A stretch of DNA of 64,000 nt from Salibacter halophilus (GCF_008806325.1 NZ_WACR01000005.1:124001-188000), one strand, 5' to 3'. Positions 1 through 9,600 are shown, counted from the first letter of the stretch. Numbers and translations are program-made. The notes: generated by a model from the letters alone, not told the origin.

Positions 1-1
1 G

Positions 2-394
2 CCGGTAATTCCTATTGGTTTGGGGGGCTTTTTCACTTTTAAAACAAAGTATCAAAGATTCCGCAGGCACAGAATTGGAATTGAAATCAACTACCGCAAG
101 ATGTTCACTGATTATTTAGATGACGTTAGCACGGTTTACCCCGATCCTGCAAATCTATCTTCTGATCAGGCGAGAGAACTTTCATTTAGAGGCGATGAGG
201 CGCCCGGAGTAAATGAAGCTGCTTATCCTTCTCAGGGTCGAACTAGAGGTAATCCAGACAGAATGGATGCTTATGGCACAATCATGATTTCTTATTCGTT
301 TGTATTGAGATCCAACACGAACGGCCGTTTCAGACCAAAGTACAATTACCAGTACGGCAAGAGTCCTGCATCTATCAGGAAAATGAGGTTTTAA
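2..394 (+). CDS. C-terminal end of a DUF6089-type outer-membrane protein (5' part outside window)
   Basis: The reading frame is open from base 2, so the gene starts before the window and only about the last 130 residues are seen. The fragment contains GLGGFFTFKTKY, a basic RRHRIGIEINYRKMFTDYLDDVS stretch and a C-terminal strand-rich segment ending in FRPKYNYQYGK..RKMRF, which matches what I remember of DUF6089, a Bacteroidota family of small outer-membrane beta-barrel proteins of unknown role. The stop codon at 392-394 directly abuts the stop of the convergent gene at 395, with no room for a terminator between them. Family call from pattern memory; function unknown. Confidence 0.7.
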   Translation, partial: PVIPIGLGGFFTFKTKYQRFRRHRIGIEINYRKMFTDYLDDVSTVYPDPANLSSDQARELSFRGDEAPGVNEAAYPSQGRTRGNPDRMDAYGTIMISYSFVLRSNTNGRFRPKYNYQYGKSPASIRKMRF

Positions 395-1207
395 TCAGTT
401 ATCGAATTGATTCAATTCTCCCTGCTGAATTTCTTCTTCGTGAGAGTTGAGTTTGTACATCCTGTATCGCTTCATATCAACCTGTTCATGTCCTGCTTTG
501 ATTGCTACTCCTATCAATATAGCTACAAGGACATTGGATAGAATGATGATCAGGTTCTGACTGATTTGAAAAAACAGCATTAAAAAACTGATAATGAAAA
601 CACCAGTTAGAGCGAAGAAAACCCTTCTTATAAGTTGCTCATTTCTTTTTTCATAAGAGCCATAGAATTTACCGTATTTCTTCTTTTGCCTGTGAACCAA
701 CTTATTGATGAACGCAAAATACAGTATCCATTGAATAATGAGCAAAGGGTATCCAATGATATAAATGAATATTAGAGCCGTAATCCCATAAAAATCCCGA
801 CCCTCATCAAACCGATTGTTGAGTACATGAAGAAGCTCTGCTTTACTCACAGTCAAGGCCAGTATCAAGGTTAATACCAGCAAAACTAAAGGCACAATAA
901 AGTGCTTCATATCTTTCAATGTGAATACATAATTCTCTTGCAAAAGGCTCTGAAAGTATTTGTATAGAAGTGGTGCCACACTAAAAAGCGCAATGATGCT
1001 AAAAAAGTAAGAGACAATTTGCAAGTTGTTGAGTCCGAGGTAACCTATTAAGTCGTCAAGTCCTTTGTAAGAAGTAGCTAGAATAACAAAGCTCATGGCA
1101 TTACGCGAGAATCCACGGTGTCTGTTACTGAGGAGAGAAACAGCACCTAATAGCCCAATTGTGAGAGGCATTAAGTACGATATAATACTTAAAATATTTA
1201 GATTCAC
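395..1207 (-). CDS. Seven-helix membrane protein resembling the sensor half of membrane-bound regulators
   Basis: The 270-residue product has about seven hydrophobic helices (roughly residues 5-25, 37-52, 64-84, 102-123, 140-165, 195-215, 218-237) joined by short basic loops, and a charged C-terminal tail of about 30 residues rich in Glu and Gln. This helix pattern is the one found at the N terminus of many Bacteroidota AraC-type regulators and histidine kinases, but no DNA-binding or kinase domain follows here. It may be a stand-alone sensor, a truncated regulator, or unrelated. It is a single-gene unit, converging with the DUF6089 gene, and upstream of it lies the trxB terminator. A one-mismatch copy of the dispersed motif lies at 553. 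Function unknown. Confidence 0.55.
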   Translation of the reverse strand: MNLNILSIISYLMPLTIGLLGAVSLLSNRHRGFSRNAMSFVILATSYKGLDDLIGYLGLNNLQIVSYFFSIIALFSVAPLLYKYFQSLLQENYVFTLKDMKHFIVPLVLLVLTLILALTVSKAELLHVLNNRFDEGRDFYGITALIFIYIIGYPLLIIQWILYFAFINKLVHRQKKKYGKFYGSYEKRNEQLIRRVFFALTGVFIISFLMLFFQISQNLIIILSNVLVAILIGVAIKAGHEQVDMKRYRMYKLNSHEEEIQQGELNQFDN

Positions 1208-1231
1208 TTAACAAGTATAGCGTATTAAAAG

Positions 1232-1263
1232 AAAAGCCCCAATATTTAAATTGAGGCTTTTTT
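1232..1263 (-). terminator. Rho-independent terminator after trxB
   Basis: Arms AAAAGCCCCAAT (1232-1243) and ATTGAGGCTTTT (1250-1261) pair over 12 bases with one mismatch. Read on the minus strand the hairpin follows the trxB stop and ends in a T-rich run; the plus strand also carries T residues, so it may work both ways. Confidence 0.8.
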
Positions 1264-1286
1264 AACATACAATTACCAGTAACTTT

Positions 1287-2240
1287 CTAAGCCAGGCCTT
1301 TAGCTGCCAGGTAACGCTCGGCATCAAGAGCTGCCATACAACCTGTACCTGCTGCTGTAACAGCCTGGCGATAAACTTTATCAGCCGCATCACCTCCAAC
1401 AAAAACACCATCTACATTTGTTTTTGCTGTTCCCGGCTTTACTTTGATATAGCCTACTTCATCCATATCAATCCAGTCTTTGAATACATCTGTATTGGGT
1501 TTGTGACCAATTGCTACGAAGAAACCGGTAACCGGAATTTCAAATTCTTCATTCGTTTGGTTATTCACAAACTTTGCTCCTTCAACCTGCTCTTCACCTA
1601 ATACTTCAACAGTTTCAGTGTTCCAGTGAATTTCGATATTCTCAGCCTTTTCAACACGTTCCTGCATGATTTTAGAAGCTCTCATTTCATCGCGTCTCAC
1701 AATCATGTGGACTTTTTTACAGAGCTTAGCGAGGTAAGATGCTTCTTCACAAGCTGTATCTCCACCTCCAACTATTGCTACTTCCTGGCCTTTGTAGAAG
1801 AACCCGTCACAAACGGCACAGGCCGATACTCCGCCACCGCTGTTTCTCAATCGTTGTTCAGATTCTAATCCCAGCCATTTTGCTGACGCTCCGGTAGAAA
1901 TGATTACCGTGTGCGCCTCAATCGTCTTTTTCCCATTATCCACTTCAACTTTGTGAACCGGTCCTGAGAAGTCAACCTTTGAAACCCATCCATTGCGGAC
2001 ATCAGTATCAAAGCGCTCGGCCTGTTTCTTGAATTGCTCCATCATTTCAGGACCCTGAACGCCATCGGGATAACCGGGGTAGTTTTCAACTTCAGTTGTT
2101 GTTGTCAACTGTCCGCCAGGTTCCATCCCTGTGTACATAACCGGATCTAAATCAGCACGAGCGGCATAAATAGCTGCTGTATAACCTGCTGGACCAGAAC
2201 CTATAATCAGCGTTTTCACGCGTTCAATTTCTTCACTCAT
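1287..2240 (-). CDS. trxB: Thioredoxin reductase
   Basis: NADPH-dependent flavoprotein that reduces thioredoxin in the cytoplasm. The 317-residue length is normal for the low-molecular-weight bacterial enzyme. Visible motifs: the FAD-binding GSGPAGYTAAIYAAR at residues 14-28, GQLTTTTEVENYPG at 43-56, the redox-active CAVCDG at 141-146, the NADPH-binding GGGDTACEE at 158-166, and the C-terminal GVFVGGDAADKVYRQAVTAAGTGCMAALDAE region. It appears to be transcribed alone: a promoter candidate lies 39 bases upstream and a terminator follows the stop. The identification is secure. Confidence 0.97.
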   Translation of the reverse strand: MSEEIERVKTLIIGSGPAGYTAAIYAARADLDPVMYTGMEPGGQLTTTTEVENYPGYPDGVQGPEMMEQFKKQAERFDTDVRNGWVSKVDFSGPVHKVEVDNGKKTIEAHTVIISTGASAKWLGLESEQRLRNSGGGVSACAVCDGFFYKGQEVAIVGGGDTACEEASYLAKLCKKVHMIVRRDEMRASKIMQERVEKAENIEIHWNTETVEVLGEEQVEGAKFVNNQTNEEFEIPVTGFFVAIGHKPNTDVFKDWIDMDEVGYIKVKPGTAKTNVDGVFVGGDAADKVYRQAVTAAGTGCMAALDAERYLAAKGLA

Positions 2241-2278
2241 TTTCTATCTTGTTTAAATTGTATCGTTTTAATTGCCTG

Positions 2279-2286
2279 CAAAAATA
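2279..2286 (-). promoter_or_regulatory. Promoter -7 box for trxB
   Basis: On the minus strand the sequence TATTTTTG matches the Bacteroidota -7 consensus TAnnTTTG and lies 38 bases before the trxB ATG. I see no convincing -33 element. Confidence 0.5.
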
Positions 2287-2368
2287 AAAGCTTGCAAATT
2301 ATGTAATTGTAATGCGAGTTACAAAAGTCTAATTTGTTGATAACCGTTTTTTATGATTTCAGTTTTTT

Positions 2369-2413
2369 GGTCAGATCCACAACCAATAGCCGGCTCGGTA
2401 TGCGGTTCTGACT
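2369..2413. repeat. Inverted pair of the dispersed motif between ALDH and trxB genes
   Basis: GGTCAGATCC at 2369-2378 and GGTTCTGACT at 2404-2413 face each other and can pair at nine of ten positions, counting one G-T pair. The 25-base spacer contains the perfect palindrome AGCCGGCT (2388-2395). The pair starts 10 bases after the stop of the dehydrogenase gene and lies before the trxB promoter, so it may act as a terminator, although it has no T run on the minus strand. It has the same build as the pair at 20164-20202. Confidence 0.8.
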
Positions 2414-2422
2414 GTTGATAAA

Positions 2423-3781
2423 TCAAGCGAAATAAATCACCTTTTGATTGGTAAACTCCAGGATTCCCTCTTTAGCCAACTCTCTCCCGTAGCCACTTTT
2501 GTGAGTCCCGCCAAAAGGCAATCGCGGATCAGACTTCACTATTTCATTGAAGAAAACAGCACCACCCTGAATTTCGCGGAGTAAGCTCACGTGGCGCTCA
2601 GGATTTTTTGAAATTACTGATGCTCCCAGGCCATAATCTGTACGATTAGCCAGCTCAAGCGCTTCCTGCTCCGTCTTGAAAGTCGTGACTGAAGCGAGCG
2701 GACCAAATGTTTCTTCGTCAAAAACCGGCATTCCGGGTTTAACGTTTGCTAGCAAAGCCGGCTGGAAATGAGCATCGGTTCTGTTTCCACCGTGAATGAG
2801 TTGTGCGCCCATTTCTACAGATTTCTTCATTTGATTTTCGAGCTCTTCGGCCAAGTCAATTCGGGCCATTGGGCCAATAAAGCTTTCATTATCCTCTGGA
2901 TTTTCAACCTGTGTTCCCATCAGTTTTGAGAGAAATCCATCGATGAAATCATCTACGTGTTTTTCGTGAACAATGAATCTTTTAGCTGCTATGCAACTTT
3001 GACCAGTATTCTGCATTCTACCTATCCAGGCCTTTTCCAGAGCGACATCTAGATCGGCATCTTCCATTACGATGAACGGATTACTGCCTCCTAACTCGAG
3101 AACTGTTTTCTTGATATTTTTCCCGGCAATTGAAGCCACAGCACTTCCCGCTCCGGTGCTTCCTGTAAGCGTTACACCCTGCACTGCTTTGTGCTCTATG
3201 ATTGACTCGACATCACTGACATCAACCGGTAGGTTCTGACAGTAATCAGGATCAAAACCTGCTGCTTTAAACAGCTCGATGATATGCTCAGCACAGCCCT
3301 GAATATTGGGAGCGTGCTTGAGAAGCAGTCCGTTACCGGCCATCACGTTTGGAGCCGCAAACCTGAAAAACTGCCAGTACGGAAAATTCCAGGGCATAAT
3401 TGCCAAAATGCTCCCGAGAGGTTCGTGCTTTACAAAACTGTTCGATGCATCTGTTTTTATCGTGTCATCAGATAAAAAGTCGTCACCATTTTGGGCATAG
3501 TAATCGCAAACCCATGCACACTTTTCAACTTCAGCAATAGCTTGAGAAATCGGTTTTCCCATTTCTTGTGTCATGGTCAGAGCCAGTTCCTCTTTGTTGT
3601 TTTTCAGCAGCTCACTCAGCTTTTCCAGTCTGTGAGATCGTTCGTTGTAAGAAACCTTTTGAAAATCGGTGAAAGCTCTATGATTTGACTCCACTCGCTT
3701 AATAGCTTCATCTCCAGATATCACTGAATATTGATTGAGGATTTCACCATCGAACGGATTGATACTTTTAAATTGTTTCAT
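2423..3781 (-). CDS. NAD(P)-dependent succinate-semialdehyde-type aldehyde dehydrogenase
   Basis: A 452-residue member of the aldehyde dehydrogenase superfamily, oxidising an aldehyde to the acid with NAD or NADP. Visible are PWNFP at residues 130-134, the coenzyme Lys in LLLKHAP (155), TLTGSTGAG at 204-212, the general base Glu 229 in LELGGSNP, and the nucleophile Cys 263 in NTGQSCIAAKR. Length and sequence style fit the short SAD/YneI-like succinate-semialdehyde dehydrogenases rather than the longer GabD. The substrate cannot be proved from the sequence and no GABA genes are nearby. Transcribed alone on the minus strand, with a motif pair just after its stop. It contains an AGCCGGCT at 2756 and a one-mismatch motif at 3232. 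Confidence 0.9.
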   Translation of the reverse strand: MKQFKSINPFDGEILNQYSVISGDEAIKRVESNHRAFTDFQKVSYNERSHRLEKLSELLKNNKEELALTMTQEMGKPISQAIAEVEKCAWVCDYYAQNGDDFLSDDTIKTDASNSFVKHEPLGSILAIMPWNFPYWQFFRFAAPNVMAGNGLLLKHAPNIQGCAEHIIELFKAAGFDPDYCQNLPVDVSDVESIIEHKAVQGVTLTGSTGAGSAVASIAGKNIKKTVLELGGSNPFIVMEDADLDVALEKAWIGRMQNTGQSCIAAKRFIVHEKHVDDFIDGFLSKLMGTQVENPEDNESFIGPMARIDLAEELENQMKKSVEMGAQLIHGGNRTDAHFQPALLANVKPGMPVFDEETFGPLASVTTFKTEQEALELANRTDYGLGASVISKNPERHVSLLREIQGGAVFFNEIVKSDPRLPFGGTHKSGYGRELAKEGILEFTNQKVIYFA

Positions 3782-3838
3782 GCGGTGCTTTTTACAATGT
3801 TAACGAGTTTACCCCAATTGCTGTTTAAGATTAAATTA

Positions 3839-3846
3839 TAAATTTG
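3839..3846 (+). promoter_or_regulatory. Possible promoter -7 box upstream of tRNA-Pro
   Basis: TAAATTTG on the plus strand fits TAnnTTTG. It lies 75 bases before tRNA-Pro, farther than the boxes of the other two tRNA genes, so the assignment is uncertain. Confidence 0.35.
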
Positions 3847-3920
3847 CCGACCGGAAAATTCCCACAAACCCTACTTCCACAGCTATCTTACAGTTTGATT
3901 AGGAATTAGGGTTTAATAAA

Positions 3921-3993
3921 CGGGATGTAGCTCAGTTGGTAGAGTACACGTCTGGGGGACGTGTGGTCGCTGGTTCAAGTCCAGTCATCCCGA
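3921..3993 (+). tRNA. tRNA-Pro (anticodon GGG)
   Basis: A complete cloverleaf. The acceptor arm is CGGGATG (3921-3927) with CATCCCG (3986-3992), and A is the discriminator. The anticodon stem CACGT/ACGTG encloses the loop CTGGGGG, giving anticodon GGG, which reads Pro CCC and CCU. The T arm is CTGG-TTCAAGT-CCAG. CCA is not encoded. A terminator follows. Confidence 0.96.
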
Positions 3994-4015
3994 CTCCCTA
4001 AAGCATTTTGCTACG

Positions 4016-4058
4016 AAACAGCCTCAAGGTTTTTAAAGCTTTGGGGCTGTTTTGTTTT
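4016..4058 (+). terminator. Terminator after tRNA-Pro
   Basis: Arms AAACAGCCTCAA (4016-4027) and TTGGGGCTGTTT (4041-4052) pair over 12 bases with one G-T pair, followed by GTTTTTG. It also sits after the stop of the convergent gene at 4063. Confidence 0.85.
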
Positions 4059-4062
4059 TGTA

Positions 4063-4572
4063 TTAATACTCCCAGGCCTTGTATTCAGGAGAGATATCCT
4101 TCATGTCTTCAAACAGCCAAACCATACGATCTAAATACCATGTTTTACCCAGGTAAGACAATGTTACTCCAAGAACAACACCCCAAACTGAATAGACGAC
4201 AATTGCCCAAACTGAAAGCACTACTCCTATAAAAGAAATCGTGTTCAGTATTTTAAAAATTGGGGATTGATGAACAGTTGGTATTTCAACATTATCTCTG
4301 TTAAGGTAAACCCTCTCTCCCATAACTGCTTTAGATGCCCAGTTTTTAGTTGATTTAGGTTTTGAAAAAAGAACAGGATTTAAAATCATCCACAGTATTG
4401 CAACCACAGCAGGTAAAATACACCACCAGCCAATCCATAACCTGCTCCAAAACGCAAAAGCAATAACTGGAAGCACTGAATATCTGGTCCAAACACTCCA
4501 TGGATTCGCATGCCGCATCCAGTTTTCATCATTGAGATTAAAAAGTCTTGCGATTTTCCTTTCAGCAGTCAT
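4063..4572 (-). CDS. DUF6653-like membrane protein
   Basis: The product has 169 residues. It begins with an amphipathic segment containing NDENWMRHANPWSVWTR (residues 15-31), which I associate with family DUF6653, followed by two close hydrophobic helices (about 33-67) and two more near 110-140, then the tail ending in PEYKAWEY. A cytoplasmic-membrane protein of unknown function. It is the last of three minus-strand genes (after the DUF819 protein and a lipoprotein), 31 bases after the lipoprotein stop. None of the three carries the exact dispersed motif except the DUF819 gene. Confidence 0.7.
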   Translation of the reverse strand: MTAERKIARLFNLNDENWMRHANPWSVWTRYSVLPVIAFAFWSRLWIGWWCILPAVVAILWMILNPVLFSKPKSTKNWASKAVMGERVYLNRDNVEIPTVHQSPIFKILNTISFIGVVLSVWAIVVYSVWGVVLGVTLSYLGKTWYLDRMVWLFEDMKDISPEYKAWEY

Positions 4573-4603
4573 TTAAATGATAATGAGAGTTAAACATTTC
4601 AAA

Positions 4604-5206
4604 TTAATAAAAATTTGAAATTTCAACACCTTCAAACTCAATCTCTGCTGAAGCTGTGCAATCACCAATACTGGCAGATTGTAAATTTATATGAACCCGA
4701 TTCTCAATAGAGTTTGTATTAAAAGTGTATTCAATTGGACCATTTCCACCTGTCAATGAATTACTATCCGTATTGTAATAAAAAACGAAATTCTTATCTG
4801 AGAAATTATCGATTGGCTTAATAGATAAATTAAATCCACTAAAGGCAATGTTTATCATGTTCTGTTCTGAGATAACAGGCGATGCGTTAAACTCATTAAC
4901 CTTAACTACAATCCTGAGGTTACCATAGCTTCCATTCTGTAATATAGAACTTGTAAGTGGAGTGCTTGCATCAATATTTGCACAACCATTAGCTAGCAGT
5001 TTTAGGACACTACCCGTAACGTTACTATCAGTATTAGAAGAACCGGGTCCTGAAGTATCTGCCTGAGAGTTGAAATTCCAACTACTTTGACCATCCACAC
5101 TTTCAATTTCAGAAAACTCATACTCCGGTTGATCGTCATCTTTACTACAGGACGATAAAGAAACATAGATAAAGCAACACAATAAAAATCTCAAAAAAAA
5201 CTTCAT
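4604..5206 (-). CDS. Lipoprotein of unknown function
   Basis: I place the start at 5206, where the protein begins MKFFLRFLLCCFIYVSLSSCSKDDD: a typical signal peptide with lipobox LSSC and an acidic tail after the Cys. A longer frame upstream overlaps the DUF819 gene and lacks a sensible start. The mature part (about 180 residues) is rich in Ser, Asn and Asp and in short beta-strand-like stretches, with a second Cys pair (CANIDAS and GDCTASA) that may form a disulfide. No domain is recognised. Located 40 bases after the DUF819 stop and probably co-transcribed with it. Likely exported and anchored in the outer or inner membrane. Confidence 0.75.
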   Translation of the reverse strand: MKFFLRFLLCCFIYVSLSSCSKDDDQPEYEFSEIESVDGQSSWNFNSQADTSGPGSSNTDSNVTGSVLKLLANGCANIDASTPLTSSILQNGSYGNLRIVVKVNEFNASPVISEQNMINIAFSGFNLSIKPIDNFSDKNFVFYYNTDSNSLTGGNGPIEYTFNTNSIENRVHINLQSASIGDCTASAEIEFEGVEISNFY

Positions 5207-5246
5207 TACCAGCTTTTTACACAAAGCACAATTTAAGCAAAAAACG

Positions 5247-6638
5247 TCACCCAGCAGCAACCTGCATGAGAATTCCGCACATCCATGCAGCGTAAGTTCC
5301 CAAAGCATAACCGAGAACAGCCAGTAAAACACCAACCGGAGCTAATGCCGGATGAAATGCAGCAGCTACAACAGGAGCAGATGCGGCACCGCCAATATTG
5401 GCTTTACTTCCCACTGCGAGGAAGAAATACGGAGCTTTAATCAGTTTAGCTACAATGAAAAGTAAGAGTACATGAATAGCCATCCAGGTGAGCCCAACGA
5501 GGAAAAGTGAAGGATTGCTGAATATCTCCAAAATATTCATCTTCATCCCGATTGTCGCAACCAAAATATAAATGAAAACACTCCCAACTTTTGAAGCTCC
5601 AGCTCCCTCATAATTTCTCATTTTAGTGAAAGAAGCAATCAAACCAAATGTAGTCGCTGCCACGATCAACCAAAAGAATTTACTCGTCAGGCTAAAGCGA
5701 GCTAATCCCGGGAAATTCTCTGCGATGAATGGCGACATAAAATCACCTATGATATGGGCCAATCCGGTAAACCCAAATCCTATTCCCAGAATAATTATCA
5801 TATCAGTAAATGAAGGAATACGCGCAATTTTATCACTGAATTCCTGCATCTTGTTTTTCAAATTCGTCACAGCCGATGCATCAGCCTTGAAAAACCGATC
5901 AATACTATCAGCTTTCCCTACTCCCAGTAATAAAAAAGCCATCCAAATCTCAGCCACAATAACATCTACCGTAATCATAATCGAGTAGAGTTTGCTACTC
6001 GGCTCAAAGATTTCGAACATTGCGGCCTGGTTAGCTCCTCCTCCAATCCAACTACCGGCAATAGTTGTGAGTCCGCGCCAAACAGCATCCGGACCAGCAC
6101 CACCAACAACTTCAGGTGATACCATAGAAAAAATCCAAACTGCGATCGGACCACCAATTAAAACACCAATTGTTGCTGTAAAAAACATGATTAGCGCCTT
6201 TGGTCCCAACTTGAAAACCTCTTTGAGATTAATGCTCAACGTAAGTAAAATCAAACTGGCAGGAAGTAGGTAGCGAGAAGCGACAAAATACAGATTTGAC
6301 TTATGCATGAATGGACGTAGCATCTCAACATTCACCTCATTATTGGAGACAAATTCTTTTAATCCGTGCAAAGTCGTAATGCCGGCAACATCGTATCCAT
6401 TTTCGGTCAGAACCGAAAGAGCCTTCTCAAACTCAATCCATGCAGGAGATATAATCCCGAGTGTGTTGAACACAGATGGCAAAAAATAACAAAGTAACAG
6501 TGATGGAATAATCGAATAAAAGCGTCTAAACTTTGGATGCCTGGCCGTGTAAAAGATAAGCAATAACAATCCCATCAGCAGTCCAAAAACGATAGCATCA
6601 TTCGTTATTAAAGGCGTTTTCGATACAATTGACTCCAT
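5247..6638 (-). CDS. DUF819 family membrane protein
   Basis: A 463-residue integral membrane protein with about 12 hydrophobic segments and the Gly- and Ala-rich helices of the DUF819 (YjcL-like) family, for example GSWIGGGANQAAM near residue 195 and GSKANIGGAASAPVVAAA near residue 408, resembling the paired substrate-binding repeats of secondary carriers. The family is thought to be transporters of unknown substrate. It heads a three-gene minus-strand unit with a lipoprotein and a DUF6653 protein. The motif copy at 6405 encodes VLTEN, a peptide also found in the unrelated 2098-residue protein. Confidence 0.85.
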   Translation of the reverse strand: MESIVSKTPLITNDAIVFGLLMGLLLLIFYTARHPKFRRFYSIIPSLLLCYFLPSVFNTLGIISPAWIEFEKALSVLTENGYDVAGITTLHGLKEFVSNNEVNVEMLRPFMHKSNLYFVASRYLLPASLILLTLSINLKEVFKLGPKALIMFFTATIGVLIGGPIAVWIFSMVSPEVVGGAGPDAVWRGLTTIAGSWIGGGANQAAMFEIFEPSSKLYSIMITVDVIVAEIWMAFLLLGVGKADSIDRFFKADASAVTNLKNKMQEFSDKIARIPSFTDMIIILGIGFGFTGLAHIIGDFMSPFIAENFPGLARFSLTSKFFWLIVAATTFGLIASFTKMRNYEGAGASKVGSVFIYILVATIGMKMNILEIFSNPSLFLVGLTWMAIHVLLLFIVAKLIKAPYFFLAVGSKANIGGAASAPVVAAAFHPALAPVGVLLAVLGYALGTYAAWMCGILMQVAAG

Positions 6639-6795
6639 ACACTTGTTTTTATGAGTGGGCCAAAATACGAAATGTGCGTAAAGTAGAAAGTGTGTTTTAC
6701 TGTTGATAGATTTTAATAGTTTACCGTTAAATACTACTAATAACCATCTATTTCAATGAAGCCTAATCGATCCATTAACTCCCCCATTCCAAAGA

Positions 6796-7887
6796 ATGAC
6801 TTATGTTTGGGCAGAATTTATGAAAGCAAAATCGGTTCATTTAGCGCTCGAAAAAAACATCCCTTTTGTCCTTTACAGGCTTCCGGGATCAAACGATATT
6901 CAGTATATCGTGGACAGTGAATTAAAGCGGGATTTCAACTGGAATGAGATCAAAGGAAAGAATGGTTTTATCTTTTATCCGTTCGACTCGCAACACCACG
7001 ACCCTGTTTGGCTGGAAGCGAGCAAAGCCGGCACTTTCCCTGATAATTTTGAGGATGCTGTCTCCGGATCTGACCAATACGAGAGAAATAGTGTTGAAGC
7101 TCCTCACTCAATATCTGAGGATGAGTACATCGCCACGCTGCACGAGGCTATTTTAAATCTGCGCGAGAACGGACTTCAAAAATTCATTTTTTCCCGCGTC
7201 CAAATTGAAGAGTACGGGGGCTTTGAACATTTGTGGTCGCTCTACAAGGCTCTGACCGATAAATACAAAAACGCATTTGTGTACCTCTTCAATCACCCTA
7301 CAACTGGCACGTGGATGGGCGCAACTCCCGAGACGCTTCTCACTCAAAATGAAAATTCCCTGGAAACAGTTTCGCTTGCCGGTACTCAACCCAAAAGCGA
7401 ACGCGGAAAATACACGTGGGAAGAAAAAGAAGCTGAAGAACAGCAATACGTATCTGATTATATCGAAGAATTATTACAGGATTTGAACTTTCAGTACGCT
7501 ATTGAAGGTCCGGCAACTATTGAGGCTGGTCCGGTTGCTCACTTGATGTCAAAATTCAGAATTAAATCAAACAACGAGTGGGACAAAACGCTGGATCTGC
7601 TGAATGAATTACACCCAACTCCGGCCGTTTGCGGATTGCCTAAAGATCGAGCCGAAGAGTACATTCAAAAAATAGAAAAGCACGACCGAAAATTCTACAC
7701 CGGTTACCTCGGCCCCATCAACGAAGATGGCACATTTAGGATGTTTGTCAATTTGCGTTGCATGGAGATCTTTGAAAACTCCTTAGCTTTGTACGTTGGA
7801 GGCGGTATAACAAGCGATTCATCGCCTGAGAGCGAGTGGAAAGAAACGCAGTTAAAAGCCGAAACATTAAAAGCAGTTCTGTTGTGA
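6796..7887 (+). CDS. menF: Isochorismate synthase (chorismate-binding enzyme)
   Basis: Converts chorismate to isochorismate, the first committed step of menaquinone synthesis, in the cytoplasm. The 363-residue protein has the chorismate-binding fold in its C-terminal two thirds: KFIFSRVQ near 129, GTWMGATPETLL at 171-182, SLAGTQPKSERG at 193-203, the HPTPAVCGLP motif at 273-282 and YTGYLGPI at 301-308. Short for the family but normal for Bacteroidota. menD follows 31 bases later, which supports isochorismate rather than anthranilate or salicylate synthesis. The start could instead be the ATG eight codons downstream. Two exact motif copies (7066, 7248) lie inside. Confidence 0.93.
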   Translation: MTYVWAEFMKAKSVHLALEKNIPFVLYRLPGSNDIQYIVDSELKRDFNWNEIKGKNGFIFYPFDSQHHDPVWLEASKAGTFPDNFEDAVSGSDQYERNSVEAPHSISEDEYIATLHEAILNLRENGLQKFIFSRVQIEEYGGFEHLWSLYKALTDKYKNAFVYLFNHPTTGTWMGATPETLLTQNENSLETVSLAGTQPKSERGKYTWEEKEAEEQQYVSDYIEELLQDLNFQYAIEGPATIEAGPVAHLMSKFRIKSNNEWDKTLDLLNELHPTPAVCGLPKDRAEEYIQKIEKHDRKFYTGYLGPINEDGTFRMFVNLRCMEIFENSLALYVGGGITSDSSPESEWKETQLKAETLKAVLL

Positions 7888-7918
7888 ACTGCAAAGCAAT
7901 AATGTTGTTACGTACAAA

Positions 7919-9598
7919 ATGACTTCGAATAAACGCACAGTTCAACAACTCATTACTATTTGCAAGGAAAAAGGAATCCGCGATGTTGTGATATCGCCCG
8001 GTTCTCGCAATGCTCCACTTATCATCGGTTTTACCAAAGATCCGTACTTCAACTGTATCAACATTCCCGATGAACGAGTGGCTGCTTTCATTGCCCTGGG
8101 AATGACGCAGGAAAGCGGAGTGCCCACGATCATTACCTGCACATCAGGATCGGCTGTGCTCAACTACCACCCTGCAATCAGTGAAGCTTTCTATCAGAAC
8201 CTGCCCGTTATTGTGGTTTCGGCAGATAGACCACAGGAATGGATCGATCAGGCTGATGGGCAAACCATCAGGCAACCCAATGCGCTTCAAAACCACACCG
8301 TTTACAACACAACTCTCTTTGAACGAGACGATCACGAAGATACACAGTGGAAAAACAGCTACGAGATCAACAAGGCGCTGGAAACAGCTATTTTTCCAAA
8401 TCAGGGTCCGGTTCATATCAATATTCCATTTTCAGAGCCACTCTACGACACCGATGAAGAATCACTGGAATCAAAAACTTTTTCTACTGTTATTCCCGGT
8501 CAGAGCCTGAATCCGCAGCATATCGACCAACTCCAAACCGAGTGGGATCAGCTACCAAACCGACTCATCGTTGTAGGGATGCAAAAACCCAATCCGGAAT
8601 TAGAAGACGTTCTGTTCGAACTCACTGATACAGATCAGGCGGTGGTAATGACGGAGACTACCTCTAACCTATCGGGCGAAAACATTTTGACATGCATCGA
8701 TCGCGTGATCAATACCATTGATGAAGAAACACTACACAAACTAAAACCCGATTTACTTATCACCATTGGCGGACCAATCGTCTCGAAGAAAATCAAGAAA
8801 CTGCTCCGCTCCTTTCACATTCAGAACCACTGGCACATCGCCAATCAGGGGCTCGTTTTGGATACCTACAAAGCACTTACCCGCCACATCCCGATGAAAG
8901 CTGAAAACGTACTCAGCGAGCTAGATTTTGGATCTGACCGAAAAGAATATGCTCAACTATGGAAAAAGTTAAATGCTGAAAAGCGCGCTGCTCACGAAAA
9001 CGTAACAAATGAAGTTGAATGGAGTGATATGACCGTTTTCAGGGAATTGAATTCGTTCATTCCAAATGACAGCGTCATTCACACCGCTAATAGCTCACCT
9101 ATCCGCTACATGCAGCTTTTCAACTGGAACAACTCGATCGTGCAATTTGCCAATCGCGGCACGAGCGGAATTGACGGCTGTACGTCAACAGCTCTTGGCT
9201 ACGCACTCAAAACGAACAAACTGGTGACTCTCATTACCGGAGATATTTCATTCTTTTACGATAGCAATGCGTTTTTCCACAACCACGTTCCTGATAACTT
9301 GCGCATTATTTTAATAAACAATGGCGGAGGCAATATTTTCAGGATTATCCCCGGCCCCAAAACATCAGGAGCGCTGGAACAACATTTTGAGAGTCATCAC
9401 AATTTCCACGCTCGCGAGATCGCCAAAGCATTTTGGATGGATTACGAATTTGCCGATGACGAAAAGTCGCTAAACACGGCTCTGACCAAAGCCTACCATG
9501 AAGATACTGAAAACGCGATGATTGTTGAAATTTCAACTCCGCGTGAACAAAATGACCTTATTTTAGCTGAATATTTCAAAGCATTAAAACAATCATAA
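7919..9598 (+). CDS. menD: 2-succinyl-5-enolpyruvyl-6-hydroxy-3-cyclohexene-1-carboxylate synthase
   Basis: Thiamine-diphosphate enzyme that joins isochorismate and 2-oxoglutarate in menaquinone synthesis. The 559-residue length is typical. Visible are [10 protein letters not shown] near residue 23, the Glu-containing substrate-side region [12 protein letters not shown], the [17 protein letters not shown] segment, [19 protein letters not shown] near 415, and the diphosphate- and Mg-binding [12 protein letters not shown] followed by INNGGGNIF. Second gene of the men operon. Motif copies at 8498 (reads GQS), 8930 (GSD) and 9478 (ALT) use different frames. Confidence 0.97.
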   Translation: MTSNKRTVQQLITICKEKGIRDVVISPGSRNAPLIIGFTKDPYFNCINIPDERVAAFIALGMTQESGVPTIITCTSGSAVLNYHPAISEAFYQNLPVIVVSADRPQEWIDQADGQTIRQPNALQNHTVYNTTLFERDDHEDTQWKNSYEINKALETAIFPNQGPVHINIPFSEPLYDTDEESLESKTFSTVIPGQSLNPQHIDQLQTEWDQLPNRLIVVGMQKPNPELEDVLFELTDTDQAVVMTETTSNLSGENILTCIDRVINTIDEETLHKLKPDLLITIGGPIVSKKIKKLLRSFHIQNHWHIANQGLVLDTYKALTRHIPMKAENVLSELDFGSDRKEYAQLWKKLNAEKRAAHENVTNEVEWSDMTVFRELNSFIPNDSVIHTANSSPIRYMQLFNWNNSIVQFANRGTSGIDGCTSTALGYALKTNKLVTLITGDISFFYDSNAFFHNHVPDNLRIILINNGGGNIFRIIPGPKTSGALEQHFESHHNFHAREIAKAFWMDYEFADDEKSLNTALTKAYHEDTENAMIVEISTPREQNDLILAEYFKALKQS

Positions 9599-9600
9599 AT

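Noticed and set aside
5207-5335. N-terminal extension of the lipoprotein at 4604
   Set aside because: It overlaps the DUF819 gene and would bury the clear lipoprotein signal peptide.
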